Assembly (NCBI RefSeq): GCF_004359215.1
Contig: NW_027152075.1
Coordinates: forward strand, 34,508-84,774
DNA length: 50,267 nt
Direction: 5' to 3'
From: Bremia lactucae
Taxonomy: Eukaryota; Oomycota; Peronosporomycetes; Peronosporales; Peronosporaceae
Under the pieces are notes generated by a model. The model searched no databases. It had not been told where the DNA came from and worked only from the letters and a program-made list of their open reading frames with translations. The translations under genes and the position numbers were made by a program. How positions within the stretch are numbered: the stretch's first letter is position 1; each line of letters starts with the position of its first letter. Below are positions 19,383 to 28,886 of this stretch, piece after piece.

Positions 19383-21771
19383 TTCTTCGGCTCAAGTGTC
19401 TTCACCTCAACAGCAGACTCTTCGCTCTCTTTCTTCTTTGCTCTCTCCGGCTTCAGCTTTCAATACTCAACGGTCAGCAAACATGGCGACCAACATTCGT
19501 GTCATCGATCTTCATGCGCGTATGGGTCATTCATTACATGAAGTTCTTCGTAAGATGATAACCAGGGGGATGATCAAGGACGCAAAGATGCCTGCGAAAC
19601 AAATGCCTCATGCGTATGCCGCCGATGTAAGCAAGGAAAAATGGTCCAAAAACCATTCCCAAGTAATCGTGATAAGCGTCGCTACAACACATTCGAGCTT
19701 CTCCACTTTAATATCTGTGGTCCCATGGAAGACGTTTCGATCGGGGGCAGCCGATACTTGCTAATACTTGTGGATGAAGCAAGTGGGTGCATGAAAGGCT
19801 TTTGCTTGTATGCCAAGTCTGAGAGCGAGAACCACATCAAGAACTACATTTCAAAACCCAAACTTAGTATGGCAAGAAAGTTAAGTTAGTTCGCCATGAT
19901 GGAGCTCGAGAATTTGCTACCAACTCGATTAAAAAGTTCTATGAAGATGAAGGCATTGAGCAGCAAATTACGATTCCATACGCACATCAGACAAATGGGA
20001 CTGCAGAACGCGCCATCCGGACCATCGTGACAATCGGGCGTAGTATGCTACATCACGCCAAGCTGGACAAGTGTTTCTCGGCTGAAGCAGCGATGACGTC
20101 AATCTACGTGAAGAATCGCCTGCCATCGCCCAAGATTCCCAATATGACGCCATTCGAGATTGTGTGCGGGTCCAAGCCAAGCGTCAAACACATGCGTGTT
20201 TTTGGATGTCACGCATACATTCTGACTTTAAGGGAGAAACGTCTCAACTGGGATCCCAAAGCTCGAATCGTCATATTTTATGGGGTATGAAGAAGTCTCC
20301 AAGGCATATCGAGTGCTCGATATCGCGGCCGGACAAATAGTAAAAATACGCGTGATGTCAACTTTGATGAAGCAACGTTTGGATTTTCGATGGAAAAATC
20401 AAGCGAAATAATCAAAGATGCGATAATGGACTTAGATCTTCTCAATATTAACGAAGGTGAAGTGCGGCATGTCAACTACAAGCAAACATGCAAGCGCAAA
20501 ATTCGTCCAAACAACAATGTTGCTCGTATGGCTCATCGCCAAGCTGGTTTAAAAGAAGCAAGTGCGCCGGACAACATGTATGATCGTCATCAGAAGAGCA
20601 AATCAAGCGCCCAAAACGCACCAAGATATAGTGATGAAGAGGAGAAAGAAGGCACCAGTGATCACGACGAAGATTTCACAACCCCTGCATTCTGGGGTGC
20701 AAGTGCCAATGCAGTGTAGGCAAGCGATCTCGATGAGCCTACAACTTTCCAAGATGCTATCAATGGACCAGACCAAGTGCATTGGCGTAAGGCCATTCAA
20801 GCAGAACTCGAGTCGATGCAAGAACGTGATGTTCTTCGTGCTGCCAAGTTACAAAAAAACCAGCGCGCAATCGGCACCAAGTGGGCATCTAAAATGAAGC
20901 GCAAGGCAGATGAATCGATTGCCAAATTCAAGGCTCGCCTCGTCACTAAAGGATTCAAGCAGCAATACGGCATCAACTACACGGAGACTTTCTGACCGGA
21001 GGTCAAGTACGTGACTTTACGCATGGTTATTGCATTCACAAAGTACTTCGACTGGCCACTTGACCAACTGGACGTAGTTACAGCGTTCCTGCATGGAGTC
21101 ATGAAAGAACAAGTATTCTGTGTCATTCCAGAAGGTGTTGAAATGGATGGTGACTTTGACTCCTTGGAATCGGTAAAGGCGATCTACGGTCTCAAACAAG
21201 CTTCACGAATTCGGATCGAGGTTTTCGATGAATTTGTGCGCTCAATTGGATTTCAAGCATCGGCATTTGACCCATGTTTATACATCAAAGTTTTGGATGG
21301 TCTTGCATATGCTGTAGGCTATGGGTCGCGTTTTATGCAGAATTTACAGCAGGATCATTGGATCGCAGTGAAGCGTATTTTTCTCGCTGCTTACGAGGGA
21401 CGAAGTCACATGGAATCCGCATTCAACCAAGCGACAAGGTTGACTTCTGTGGGTATTCGGATGCAGACTGGGCCGGCGACCATCCTAATCGCAAGTCGAC
21501 TTCGGAATTCGCGTTTATGCTTCTCGGTGCTCCCATAAGTTGGGGGAGCAAGAAGCAGTCAAGCGTATCGCTGTCGAGAAGGGAGGCAGAATACATCGCG
21601 CTAAGTCTGGCAATCCAGGAAGGCAAGTGGATTCACCGTCTACTGTGCGAGATTCTGAAGGCAGCTAATGATTCAGGACCAGAGCTTGTTATCTTCGAGG
21701 ATAACCAATCGTGCATATAGATGACAAAGAATCCGGTGAATCATGGTCGAACCAAGCACATCGACATCAAG
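19383..21771 (+). repeat. Array unit U4
   Basis: One base is lost in the GAAACAAATGCC region near 19593, which breaks pre-integrase. [11 protein letters not shown] has Asp to Asn; CFWAEA became CFSAEA. It lacks the AATC duplication, like U0. TAG at 20717. RT has GTKWASKMK and a stop (TGA) after ETF at 20993, as in U0. The deletion (21302-21305) is the in-frame type as in U3. Linker variants are A-type, later RT variants B-type, so the unit looks like a mosaic. Confidence 0.9.
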
Positions 21772-24077
21772 TTCTTCGGCTCAAGTGTCTTCACCTCAAC
21801 AGCAGACTCTTCGCTCTCTTTCTTCTTTGCTCTCTCCGGCTTCAGCTTTCAATACTCAACGGTCAGCAAACATGGCGACCAACATTCGTGTCATCGATCT
21901 TCATGCGCGTATGGGTCATTCATTACATGAAGTTCTTCGTAAGATGATAACCATGAAGATGATCAAGGACGAAAAGATGCCTGCCGAAACAAATGCCTCA
22001 TGCGTATGCCGCCGATGTAAGCAAGGAAAAATGGTCCAAAAACCATTTTTAAGTAATCGTGATAAGCGTCGCTACAACAGATTCGACCTTCCCGCTTTGA
22101 TATCTGTGGTTCCATGGAAGACGTTTCGATCAGGGGCAGCCGATACTTGCTAATACTTGTGGATGAAGCAAGTGGGTGCATGAAAGGCTTTTGCTTGTAT
22201 GCCAAGTCTGAGAGCGAGAACCTCATCAAGAACTTAATTTCAAGATCCAAACTTAGTATGGCAAGAAAGTTAAGTTAGTTCGCCATGATGGAGCTCGAGA
22301 ATTTGCTACCAACTCGATTAAGAAGTTCTATGAAGATGAAGGCATTGAGCAGCAAATTACGGTTCCATACGCACATCAGACAAATGGGACTGCAGAACGC
22401 GCCATCCGGACCATCGTGACAATCGGGCGTAGTATGCTACATCACGCCAAGCTAAACAAGTGTTTCTGGCTGAAGCAGCGATGACGTCAATCTACGTGAA
22501 GAATCAATCGCCTGCCATCGCCCAAGATTCCCAATATGACGTCATTCGAGATTGTGTGCGGGTCCAAGCCAAGCGTCAAACACATGCGTGTTTTTGGATG
22601 TCACGCATACATTCTGACTTTAAGGGAGAAACGTCTCAACTGGGATCCCAAAGCTCGAATCGGCATATTCATGGGGTATGAAGAAGTCTCCAAGGCATAT
22701 CGAGTGTTCGATATCGCCGCCGGACAAATAGTAAATACGCGTGATGTCAACTTTGATGAAGCAACGTTTGGATTTTCGATGGAAAAATCAAGCGAAATAA
22801 TCAAAGATGCGATAATGGACTTAGATCTTCTCGAGATCAAAGAAGGTGAAGTGCGACATGTCAACTACAAGCAAACAGGCAAGCGCAAAATTCGTCCAAA
22901 CAACAATGTTGCTCGTATGGCTCATCGCCAAGCTGGTTTAAAATAAGCAAGTGCGCCGGACAACATGTATGATCGTCATCAGAAGAGCAAATCAAGCGCC
23001 CAAAACGCACCAAGATATAGTGATGAAGAGGAGAAAGAAGGCACCAGTGATCACGACGAAGATTTCTCAACCCCTGCATTCTGGGGTGCAAGTGCCAATG
23101 CAGTGGAAGCAAGCGATCTCGATGAGCCTACAACTTTCCAAGATCCTATTAACGGACCAGACCAAGTGCATTGGCGTAAGGCCATTCAAGCAGAACTCGA
23201 GTCGATGCAAGAACGTGATGGTCTTCGTGCTGCCAAGTTACCAAAAAACCAGCGCGCAATCGGCACCAAGTGGGTGTTTAAAATTAAGCGCAAGGCAGAT
23301 GATCGATTGCCAAATTCAAGGCTCGTCTCGTCACTAAAGGATTTAAGCAGCAATACGGCATCAACTACACGGAGACTTTCTTACCGGTGGTCAAGTACGT
23401 GACTTTACGCATGGTTATTGCATTTGCAAAGTACTTCGACTGGCCACTTGACCAACTGGACGTAGTTACAGCGTTCCTGTATGGAGTTATGAAAGAACAA
23501 GTATTCTGTGTCATGCCAGAAGGTGTTGAAATGGATGGTGACTTTGACTCCTTGGAATCGGTAAAGGCGATCTACGGTCTCAAACAAGCTTCACGAATTT
23601 GGATTGAGGTTTTCGATGAATTAGTGCGCTCAATTGGATTTCAAGCATCGGCATTTGACCCATGTCTATACATCAAAGTTGTGGATGGTCTTTGCATATG
23701 CTGTAGGCTATGGGTCGCGTTTTATGGAGAATCCACAGCAGGATCATTGGATCGCAGTGAAGCGTATTTTTCTCGCTGCTTACGAGGGACGAAGTCACAT
23801 GGAATCCGCATTCAACCAAGCGACAAGGTTGACTTCTGTGGGTATTCGGATGCAGACTGGGCCGGCGACCATCCTAATCGCAAGTCGACTTCGGGGGATT
23901 CGCGTTTATGCTTCTCGGTGCTCCCATAAGTTGGGGGAGCAAGAAGCAGTCAAGCGTATCGCTGTCGAGAAGGGAGGCAGAATACATCGCGCTAAGTCTG
24001 GCAATCCAGGAAGGCAAGTGGATTCACCGTCTACTGTGCGAGATTCTGAAGGCAGCTAATGATTCAGGACCAGAGCT
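21772..24077 (+). repeat. Array unit U5, cut by element F
   Basis: Integrase keeps Asp (the ISVV... frame is locally shifted by small indels near 22085; nucleotides read TTTGATATC). One base is lost at TTTCTGGCTGAAG near 22467. Linker stop TAA at 22943. One base is lost near 23301 in GCAGATGATCG, which shifts RT. RT frame 23387-23929 contains the YVDD deletion at 23690-23694. The unit ends at CCAGAGCT (24077), where the F LTR begins; the next 83 bp of the unit are missing on the far side of F. Confidence 0.9.
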
Positions 24078-24449
24078 TGTTGAAGCTTGACGAAACTTGA
24101 GAAGATAGTTGGAGTGTGTTCTTGGGCAAAGACCGAGAAGACACTTGTGGGGAAGAGTGAAAATCCGAAAGTGATTGTATTATCGACTTAGCTCACTTCT
24201 TATCTAGCTACATCTAAGCCAATCATCTACATCCTTCTAGAAGCTTCTGGAAGCTTCGAGAAGGTTCTGCCCATCGCGACTTTTCATCTTGGGCGTAATC
24301 AGCCGTGGCGTCATCATCCATGGCGTCATCATTATGACATCAGCCTGCAATACCGGTACTTACCGATATTTACTGATTGCTTCTTACTGCTTCAAATATA
24401 TCTTGAGCAGTTCCTCGTCCAGCACAAAGTTCGGATTGGACATTTAACA
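24078..24449 (-). repeat. 3' LTR of F (372 bp)
   Basis: On the + strand TGTTGAAGCTTGACG to GGACATTTAACA, so the ends are TG...CA with TGTT/AACA inverted ends. In element direction it has an ACCGGTA palindrome, TGACGTCA-like sites (24306-24342), a seven-site heat shock element (24235-24267), a CCAAT box (24219-24225), a TATA-like stretch near 24178 and a start motif near 24172. The pol frame ends inside it at 24370. Confidence 0.92.
24235..24267 (-). promoter_or_regulatory. Seven-site heat shock element (F 3' LTR)
   Basis: TTC/GAA triplets alternate without a miss at 24235, 24240, 24245, 24250, 24255, 24260 and 24265, each separated by two bases. This is the canonical HSF-binding array; three sites are the usual minimum. 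It lies upstream of the CCAAT and TATA-like boxes in element direction, as expected for an enhancer-promoter. Confidence 0.8.
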
Positions 24450-25857
24450 CGCCCCCGCAATGCGAACTTGGTTTAATTCCAAGCGCTGATGTCAATTCCT
24501 TGTGTCGTGGCCCGTGAAGTCCTATGGTCATGATGTCTGCCAACATCACTGCAGTTTCACAGTATTCCAATTTTACTTCGCCGCGCTTGACTTCATCACG
24601 GATGTGATGGTACTTGATGTCGATATGTTTGGCGCGGCCATGATTAACAGGATTCTTCGTCATCTTGAGGCATGATTGATTATCTTCATGTATGTTGAGA
24701 TCGGGTCCTTCTTCATTCGCAGCAGTCAAAATTTCACACAGCAACCGATGAATCCATTTGCCTTCTTGAATAGCTAAGCTGAGTGCAATGTACTCTGCCT
24801 CGCTTGTCGACAAAGAGACACTTTGCTGCTTCTTGCTGCCCCAACTTATTGGTGCACCCAACAGCATAAAGACGTATCCTGATGTTGACTTGCGGTCTGA
24901 ATGATCGCCAGCCCAGTCTGCGTCAGAATATCCTTGAAAGTTGATCACCCCACTCGACCGATAACAAATTCCGTGCGACTTGGTGCCTTGCAAGTAGCGT
25001 AGAATACGCTTTACCGCAGTCCAGTGTTCTTGTTGTGGATTCTCCATAAAACGTGACACATAACCCACAGCATACGCGATATCAGGACGCGTCGCAGTCA
25101 TCAAGTGCATCAACGCCCCCACTGCTTCTCGAAATGGAGCATCTACCTTGCTTTGGCTCTTGCTTGGTAAAAGTTGGGAGCTCAGATCGACTGGGCTGAC
25201 AGTGGCCTTGCAGTCATCCATTCCAAAACGCTTGAGGATGTCGTCGATATAGCGTCGTTGACACATGGTGACACTGCCGTCTGGCTTATCAACTAGCTCA
25301 ATCCCCAGTACAAACGTGCACTTGCCGCTGTCGGTCATCTCGAATCGCATCTTGAGGTCATTTTTCGTTTGCGCGATCAGGTCTGCTGAGCTGCCTGTCA
25401 CCAAGACATCATCCACATAGACCAGTAGAAGAGCGCAATGACCATTTACCACCTTGATATATAGACATGGATCGAAAGCTGATACTTTGAATCCAATTGA
25501 GCACACGAATTCGTCGAATGTCTCATTCCACACACGTGAAGCTTGCTTGAGACCATAAATTGCCTTTACCAACTCGAGACAGTCAAAATCACCATCAATT
25601 TTAACACCTTCTGGGATGATGCAAAATACCTTCTCCTTCATCACACCATACAAAAATGCTGTCACAACGTCGAGTTGATCCAGAGGCCAGTCGAAATACC
25701 TGGTAATTGCAATGACCATTCGCAGTGTCACGTACTTGACAACTTGTGAGAAAGTCTCCGTATAGTCGATACCATACTTCTGTCTGAAACCTTTGGCAAC
25801 CAGGCGTGCCTTGAATTTCTCGATTGATCTATCCGCTTTTCGCTTGATCTTAAACAC
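24370..25857 (-). CDS. pol: Reverse transcriptase and RNase H (F pol, 3' part)
   Basis: A 495-codon open frame. RT: FKARLVAKGFRQKYGIDY, QLDVVTAFLYGVMK, YGLKQASRVWNE and LLVYVDDVLVTGSS (catalytic YVDD intact). RNase H: YSDADWAGDHSDRKSTSGY, STSEAEYIALS, HEDNQSCLKM, HIDIKYHHIRDEV, MLADIM. All expected catalytic acids are visible, so this half could be active if joined to the upstream frame. In functional copia it is one polyprotein with integrase; here an indel near 25875 separates them. The frame crosses the PPT and stops 80 bases inside the LTR. Confidence 0.92.
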   Translation of the reverse strand: MFKIKRKADRSIEKFKARLVAKGFRQKYGIDYTETFSQVVKYVTLRMVIAITRYFDWPLDQLDVVTAFLYGVMKEKVFCIIPEGVKIDGDFDCLELVKAIYGLKQASRVWNETFDEFVCSIGFKVSAFDPCLYIKVVNGHCALLLVYVDDVLVTGSSADLIAQTKNDLKMRFEMTDSGKCTFVLGIELVDKPDGSVTMCQRRYIDDILKRFGMDDCKATVSPVDLSSQLLPSKSQSKVDAPFREAVGALMHLMTATRPDIAYAVGYVSRFMENPQQEHWTAVKRILRYLQGTKSHGICYRSSGVINFQGYSDADWAGDHSDRKSTSGYVFMLLGAPISWGSKKQQSVSLSTSEAEYIALSLAIQEGKWIHRLLCEILTAANEEGPDLNIHEDNQSCLKMTKNPVNHGRAKHIDIKYHHIRDEVKRGEVKLEYCETAVMLADIMTIGLHGPRHKELTSALGIKPSSHCGGVLNVQSELCAGRGTAQDIFEAVRSNQ

Positions 25858-27170
25858 CCATTTCGTACCGATGGCGCGCTGGTCATTCGGGAGTGTTTGG
25901 CAGCACGAAAAACACCCCGAAGTCGCATTGAGTTCAACTCAGCTTGTATCGCCTTGCGCCAATGTACTTGATGCGGACCATTGATTGCTTCTTGAAATGT
26001 TGCAGGCTCTGCCAGATCGGTTGCTTCCACCGCGTTGGCACTAGCACGCCAGAATGTCGGTGGCGTCATATTATCGTCTTGATCGCTGTTGTCCTTTTCT
26101 TCTTCATCGTTTAGCATATCTCGACCATTAGATCGACTTCTCTGGTGGCGGTCGTATGCGCTGTCTGGTGCACTTGCTTGTTCTAATCCAACGTTCTGAT
26201 GACCAGCGCGCACGACATTGTTGTTGGGCCGAGATTTGCGCTTACCGGTCTGCTTGTATTCGACTTGACGCACATCATCTTCGTTGATTTCAAGAGAATC
26301 AAGGTCCGGTACGGTATCATTGAGACCTTCATTCGACGACTCCATCGAAAAACCAAAGCAGGATTCATCGAAGTGAACGTCCCGACTAATCACCACTTGC
26401 TGGGACTTAATGTCAAAAACTCGATACGCTTTGGATGTTTCTTCATACCCCATGAAAATTCCAACTTGAGATTTGGCGTCCCATTTAAGGCGTTTCTCTC
26501 TCGGTGTTAGAATAAACGCTCGGCATCCAAAAACACGCATGTGTTTGACACTTGGTTTGCAGCCGTGCACGATCTCAAACGGTGTCATATGAGAAATCTT
26601 GGGCGACGGTAGTCGATTCTTTATGTAGATGGCCGTGATTGCTGCCTCAGCCCAAAAACATTTGTCCAACTTTGCGTGGTGCAGCAAGCTACGTCCGATC
26701 GTGACGATGGTTCGGATGGCACGTTCTGCAGTTCCGTTGGTTTGATGCGCATATGGCACTGTGACCTGCTGCTCAATTCCTTCATCTTCATAGAACATCT
26801 TGAGCGAGTTGGAGGCGAATTCTCGAGCTCCATCGTGGCGAACGAACTTGACCTTTTTGGAAAATTGAGCTTGGATCTTGACAATGTAATTCCGGATGCA
26901 GTCCTCGCTCTCGGACTTGGTACGTAAACAGAAACCCTTCATGCACCCGCTAGCTTCGTCAACGATCAGTAGCAGGTATCTGCTACCACCAATTGAAACT
27001 TCTTCCATAGGGCCACAGATGTCAAAGTGGATCAGCTCAAACGTGTCGTAATTGCGCTTGTCACGGTTGCTTNNNAAATGGTTTTTGGACCATTTTTCCT
27101 TGTTGGCAACCCAGACATATACTTGATCCACTCGAATTTGAAGACATTGAGGCATCTTTAACCATTCCAC
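25728..27170 (-). pseudogene. pol: Integrase and linker (F)
   Basis: Open for about 400 codons. First catalytic Asp in [11 protein letters not shown], second in VRHDGAREF, Glu in NGTAERAIRTI: the DDE triad is complete. The C-terminal part has LDKCFWAEAAITAIYIKNRLPSP, VKHMRVFGCRAF and GIFMGYEETSKAY, followed by an acidic linker (DEEEKDNSDQDDN) and the RT start HWRKAIQAELNSM. It becomes out of frame at about 25875 relative to RT (a two-base difference from H). At the 5' side the join to pre-integrase runs through the NNN at 27073-27075, so its frame there is unknown. Confidence 0.88.
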
Positions 27171-27672
27171 TCTTGATCATTTTTCGAAGAATTTCCAATG
27201 GTGCATGACCCATACGTGCATGTAAATTAATAGATTGGGAGCTCGTTGCGGTGTTTACAGACACGTGTGGTGTTCGAAGCCAGTAGAGTCCATCGATGAG
27301 ATCCGCTGTTGCCACAACTTGGGTCGTGTTCTTTCGTGCCACATGCATCTTGGAACCGTCAAATACAACTTGAAATTTCCCAGACTTGTTGATCTGCGGA
27401 ACCGATAGAAGATTCTTGTTCATGCTTGGTACGAATAGCGCATTCTTGATCTCGATCTCATGTTCATCGCCGTTGGGCAACACCACCGTCTCAATGATGG
27501 TTCCCACTCCCTTGATTGCGGCCTTACGTCCATCAGCAACCGAAAGCTCACCTTCATCTTGTTCATTGAGGCTTGTAAACTTCTTCTTGTTGTTGCAGAT
27601 GTGATGTGTTGCACCGCTGTCAACCGCCCACATTCCGGGCATACTCATGTTGTTCGACAATCCACATTCCAT
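27061..27672 (-). CDS. pol: Protease and GAG-pre-integrase (F)
   Basis: Encodes [13 protein letters not shown] with catalytic [41 protein letters not shown], then [24 protein letters not shown] and a zinc pair, [14 protein letters not shown]. No internal stop is visible. In the polyprotein it follows gag directly; here the preceding gag frame is shifted by one base near 27740. The last residues depend on the NNN. Confidence 0.88.
   Translation of the reverse strand: MECGLSNNMSMPGMWAVDSGATHHICNNKKKFTSLNEQDEGELSVADGRKAAIKGVGTIIETVVLPNGDEHEIEIKNALFVPSMNKNLLSVPQINKSGKFQVVFDGSKMHVARKNTTQVVATADLIDGLYWLRTPHVSVNTATSSQSINLHARMGHAPLEILRKMIKSGMVKDASMSSNSSGSSICLGCQQGKMVQKPFXKQP
27073..27075. other. Three unknown bases (NNN)
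   Basis: The H copy has a short GGA-like stretch at this place (TTGCTTGGAAATTG near 36148), so the true gap may be only a base or three. It falls in pol and decides whether protease and integrase share a frame. Confidence 0.95.
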
Positions 27673-28511
27673 CGAAACGGCAAAGGCGATTCGATCTTGA
27701 TATTCGTAGTTGTCTTCAATGCGCCATTGAGCATTGTTGGCCCTCGTCCACGACTATTGCCGCCGCGTCTTGGTCCCTTGTTCTCAGCTTTCTGCTTGGT
27801 CCAGCACTTCTCTATCGTGTGCCCCAGCTTTCTGCAATACGTGCAATGGTGCGGCTCACGTTCGGCACTGAACGCTTTCGCTGCGTTTTCAGTCTTCACC
27901 ACTGTAGCCTTCGCACCTTGTCGCTTGATGTGCTCGTTGGTAAGCACTTTTACGACGTCCCGCGATCGTAGCTCCGCGCTGTTCATCTCCAGATTGAGCA
28001 CTACATTCTCGTAGCTCTTGGGTAGACTGCGCAGCAAACAAATCGCGACGTCCTCGTCCTTCATCTTCGCGCCGATGCTACTTAGCTTCGCGCTGATGTT
28101 GAGGACATCATTGCAATGATGCAATACATTACCGCCTTCGGGCATTTCCATGCTGAACAACTGGCGTTTCAAAAAGATACGCCCAGCCTTCTGCGACCCA
28201 CCATAAAGTGTCTTGATCCGCGCCCACGCCACCCAGGCTTCTTCACACTCATCAACCACGTGATGGTAGTCCGCGTCCATATGCAAGAGCATAATTCCAA
28301 AGGCGACGTTGCTTGCCTTGACGTAGTCGTCTGAAGCCCGAGGGTCCGCGAACGTCGGTGAAACCTCGCGGTTCACGACATGCCAGACCGATTTGGTCAG
28401 GAACACGCCACGCATGTAGCGGCTCCAAGTTGCATAGTTGTCCCCATTGAATCTGTCAATGGAGACCTTGGCCGTGGAATCTTGCGACGAGGACATGGCA
28501 CTTGGGCTCAT
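27645..28511 (-). CDS. gag: gag polyprotein part (F)
   Basis: Frame of 288 codons from the ATG inside the PBS (28509-28511): [81 protein letters not shown], then the CCHC knuckle [14 protein letters not shown] and [10 protein letters not shown]. It forms the virus-like particle shell and binds RNA in this family. The final ~35 codons are out of frame owing to a one-base loss near 27740 relative to H. The alternative start is the second ATG five codons downstream. Confidence 0.9.
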   Translation of the reverse strand: MSPSAMSSSQDSTAKVSIDRFNGDNYATWSRYMRGVFLTKSVWHVVNREVSPTFADPRASDDYVKASNVAFGIMLLHMDADYHHVVDECEEAWVAWARIKTLYGGSQKAGRIFLKRQLFSMEMPEGGNVLHHCNDVLNISAKLSSIGAKMKDEDVAICLLRSLPKSYENVVLNLEMNSAELRSRDVVKVLTNEHIKRQGAKATVVKTENAAKAFSAEREPHHCTYCRKLGHTIEKCWTKQKAENKGPRRGGNSRGRGPTMLNGALKTTTNIKIESPLPFRWNVDCRTT

Positions 28512-28515
28512 AACC
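28500..28515 (-). other. Primer-binding site (F)
   Basis: Minus strand GGTTATGAGCCCAAGT, adjacent to the 5' LTR with no spacer. Same half-tRNA initiator-Met match as in A2 and H, with the gag ATG inside. Confidence 0.75.
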
Positions 28516-28886
28516 TGTTGAAGCTTGACAAAACTTGAAAAGATAGTTGAAATGTGTTCTTGGGCAAAGACCGAGAAGACACTTGTGGGAAGAATGGAAA
28601 TCCGAAAGTGATTGTATTATAGACTTAGTTCACTTCTTATCTAGCTACATCTAAGCCAATCATTTACATCCTTCTAGAAGCTTCTGGAAGCTTCGAGAAG
28701 GTTCTGCCCATCGCGACTTTTCATCTTGGGCGTAATCAGCCGTGGCGTCATCATCCATGGCGTCATCATTATGACGTCATCCTGCAATACCGGTACTTAC
28801 CGATATTTACTGATTGCTGCTTACTGCTTCAAATACATCTTGAGCAGTTCCTCGTCCAGCACAAAGTTCGGATTGGACATTTAACA
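28516..28886 (-). repeat. 5' LTR of F (371 bp)
   Basis: Homologue of 24078-24449. It keeps TGACGTCA intact at 28772-28779 and the seven-site heat shock element at 28672-28704. The right border AACA abuts AGTTCTTCGG of the array unit. Confidence 0.92.
28672..28704 (-). promoter_or_regulatory. Seven-site heat shock element (F 5' LTR)
   Basis: Same uninterrupted seven TTC/GAA triplets as in the 3' LTR, with no change despite other differences between the two LTRs. As this is the promoter LTR of F, it is the copy expected to act. Confidence 0.8.

Larger units (their letters stand above)
9901..24077 (+). repeat. Head-to-tail tandem array of copia body, units U0-U5
   Basis: A ~2.39-kb unit consists of an 83-bp LTR R/U5 piece, then pre-integrase, integrase, linker, RT lacking YVDD, and RNase H up to KHIDIK. 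Unit starts are 12211, 14606, 16987, 19383 and 21772 (periods 2395, 2381, 2396, 2389), and U0 (9901-12210) is the founder without the LTR piece. All share the junction, the RT deletion and the integrase frameshift, so the founder was dead before amplification. F interrupts U5 at 24078, and the array resumes as U6 at 28887. Confidence 0.93.
24078..28886 (-). mobile_element. Copia element F, near complete (4.8 kb)
   Basis: Best preserved element in the window: 5' LTR 28516-28886, PBS 28500-28515, gag, protease, integrase, RT, RNase H, PPT 24450-24464, 3' LTR 24078-24449. The two LTRs differ at roughly a dozen positions, so it is not a very recent insertion. Breaks: a one-base loss at the end of gag (near 27740), an NNN at 27073 and an indel at the linker/RT boundary (near 25875). 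Flanks (GAGCT left, AGTTC right) are not a target duplication, and 83 bp of the array unit are missing between them. Confidence 0.92.
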
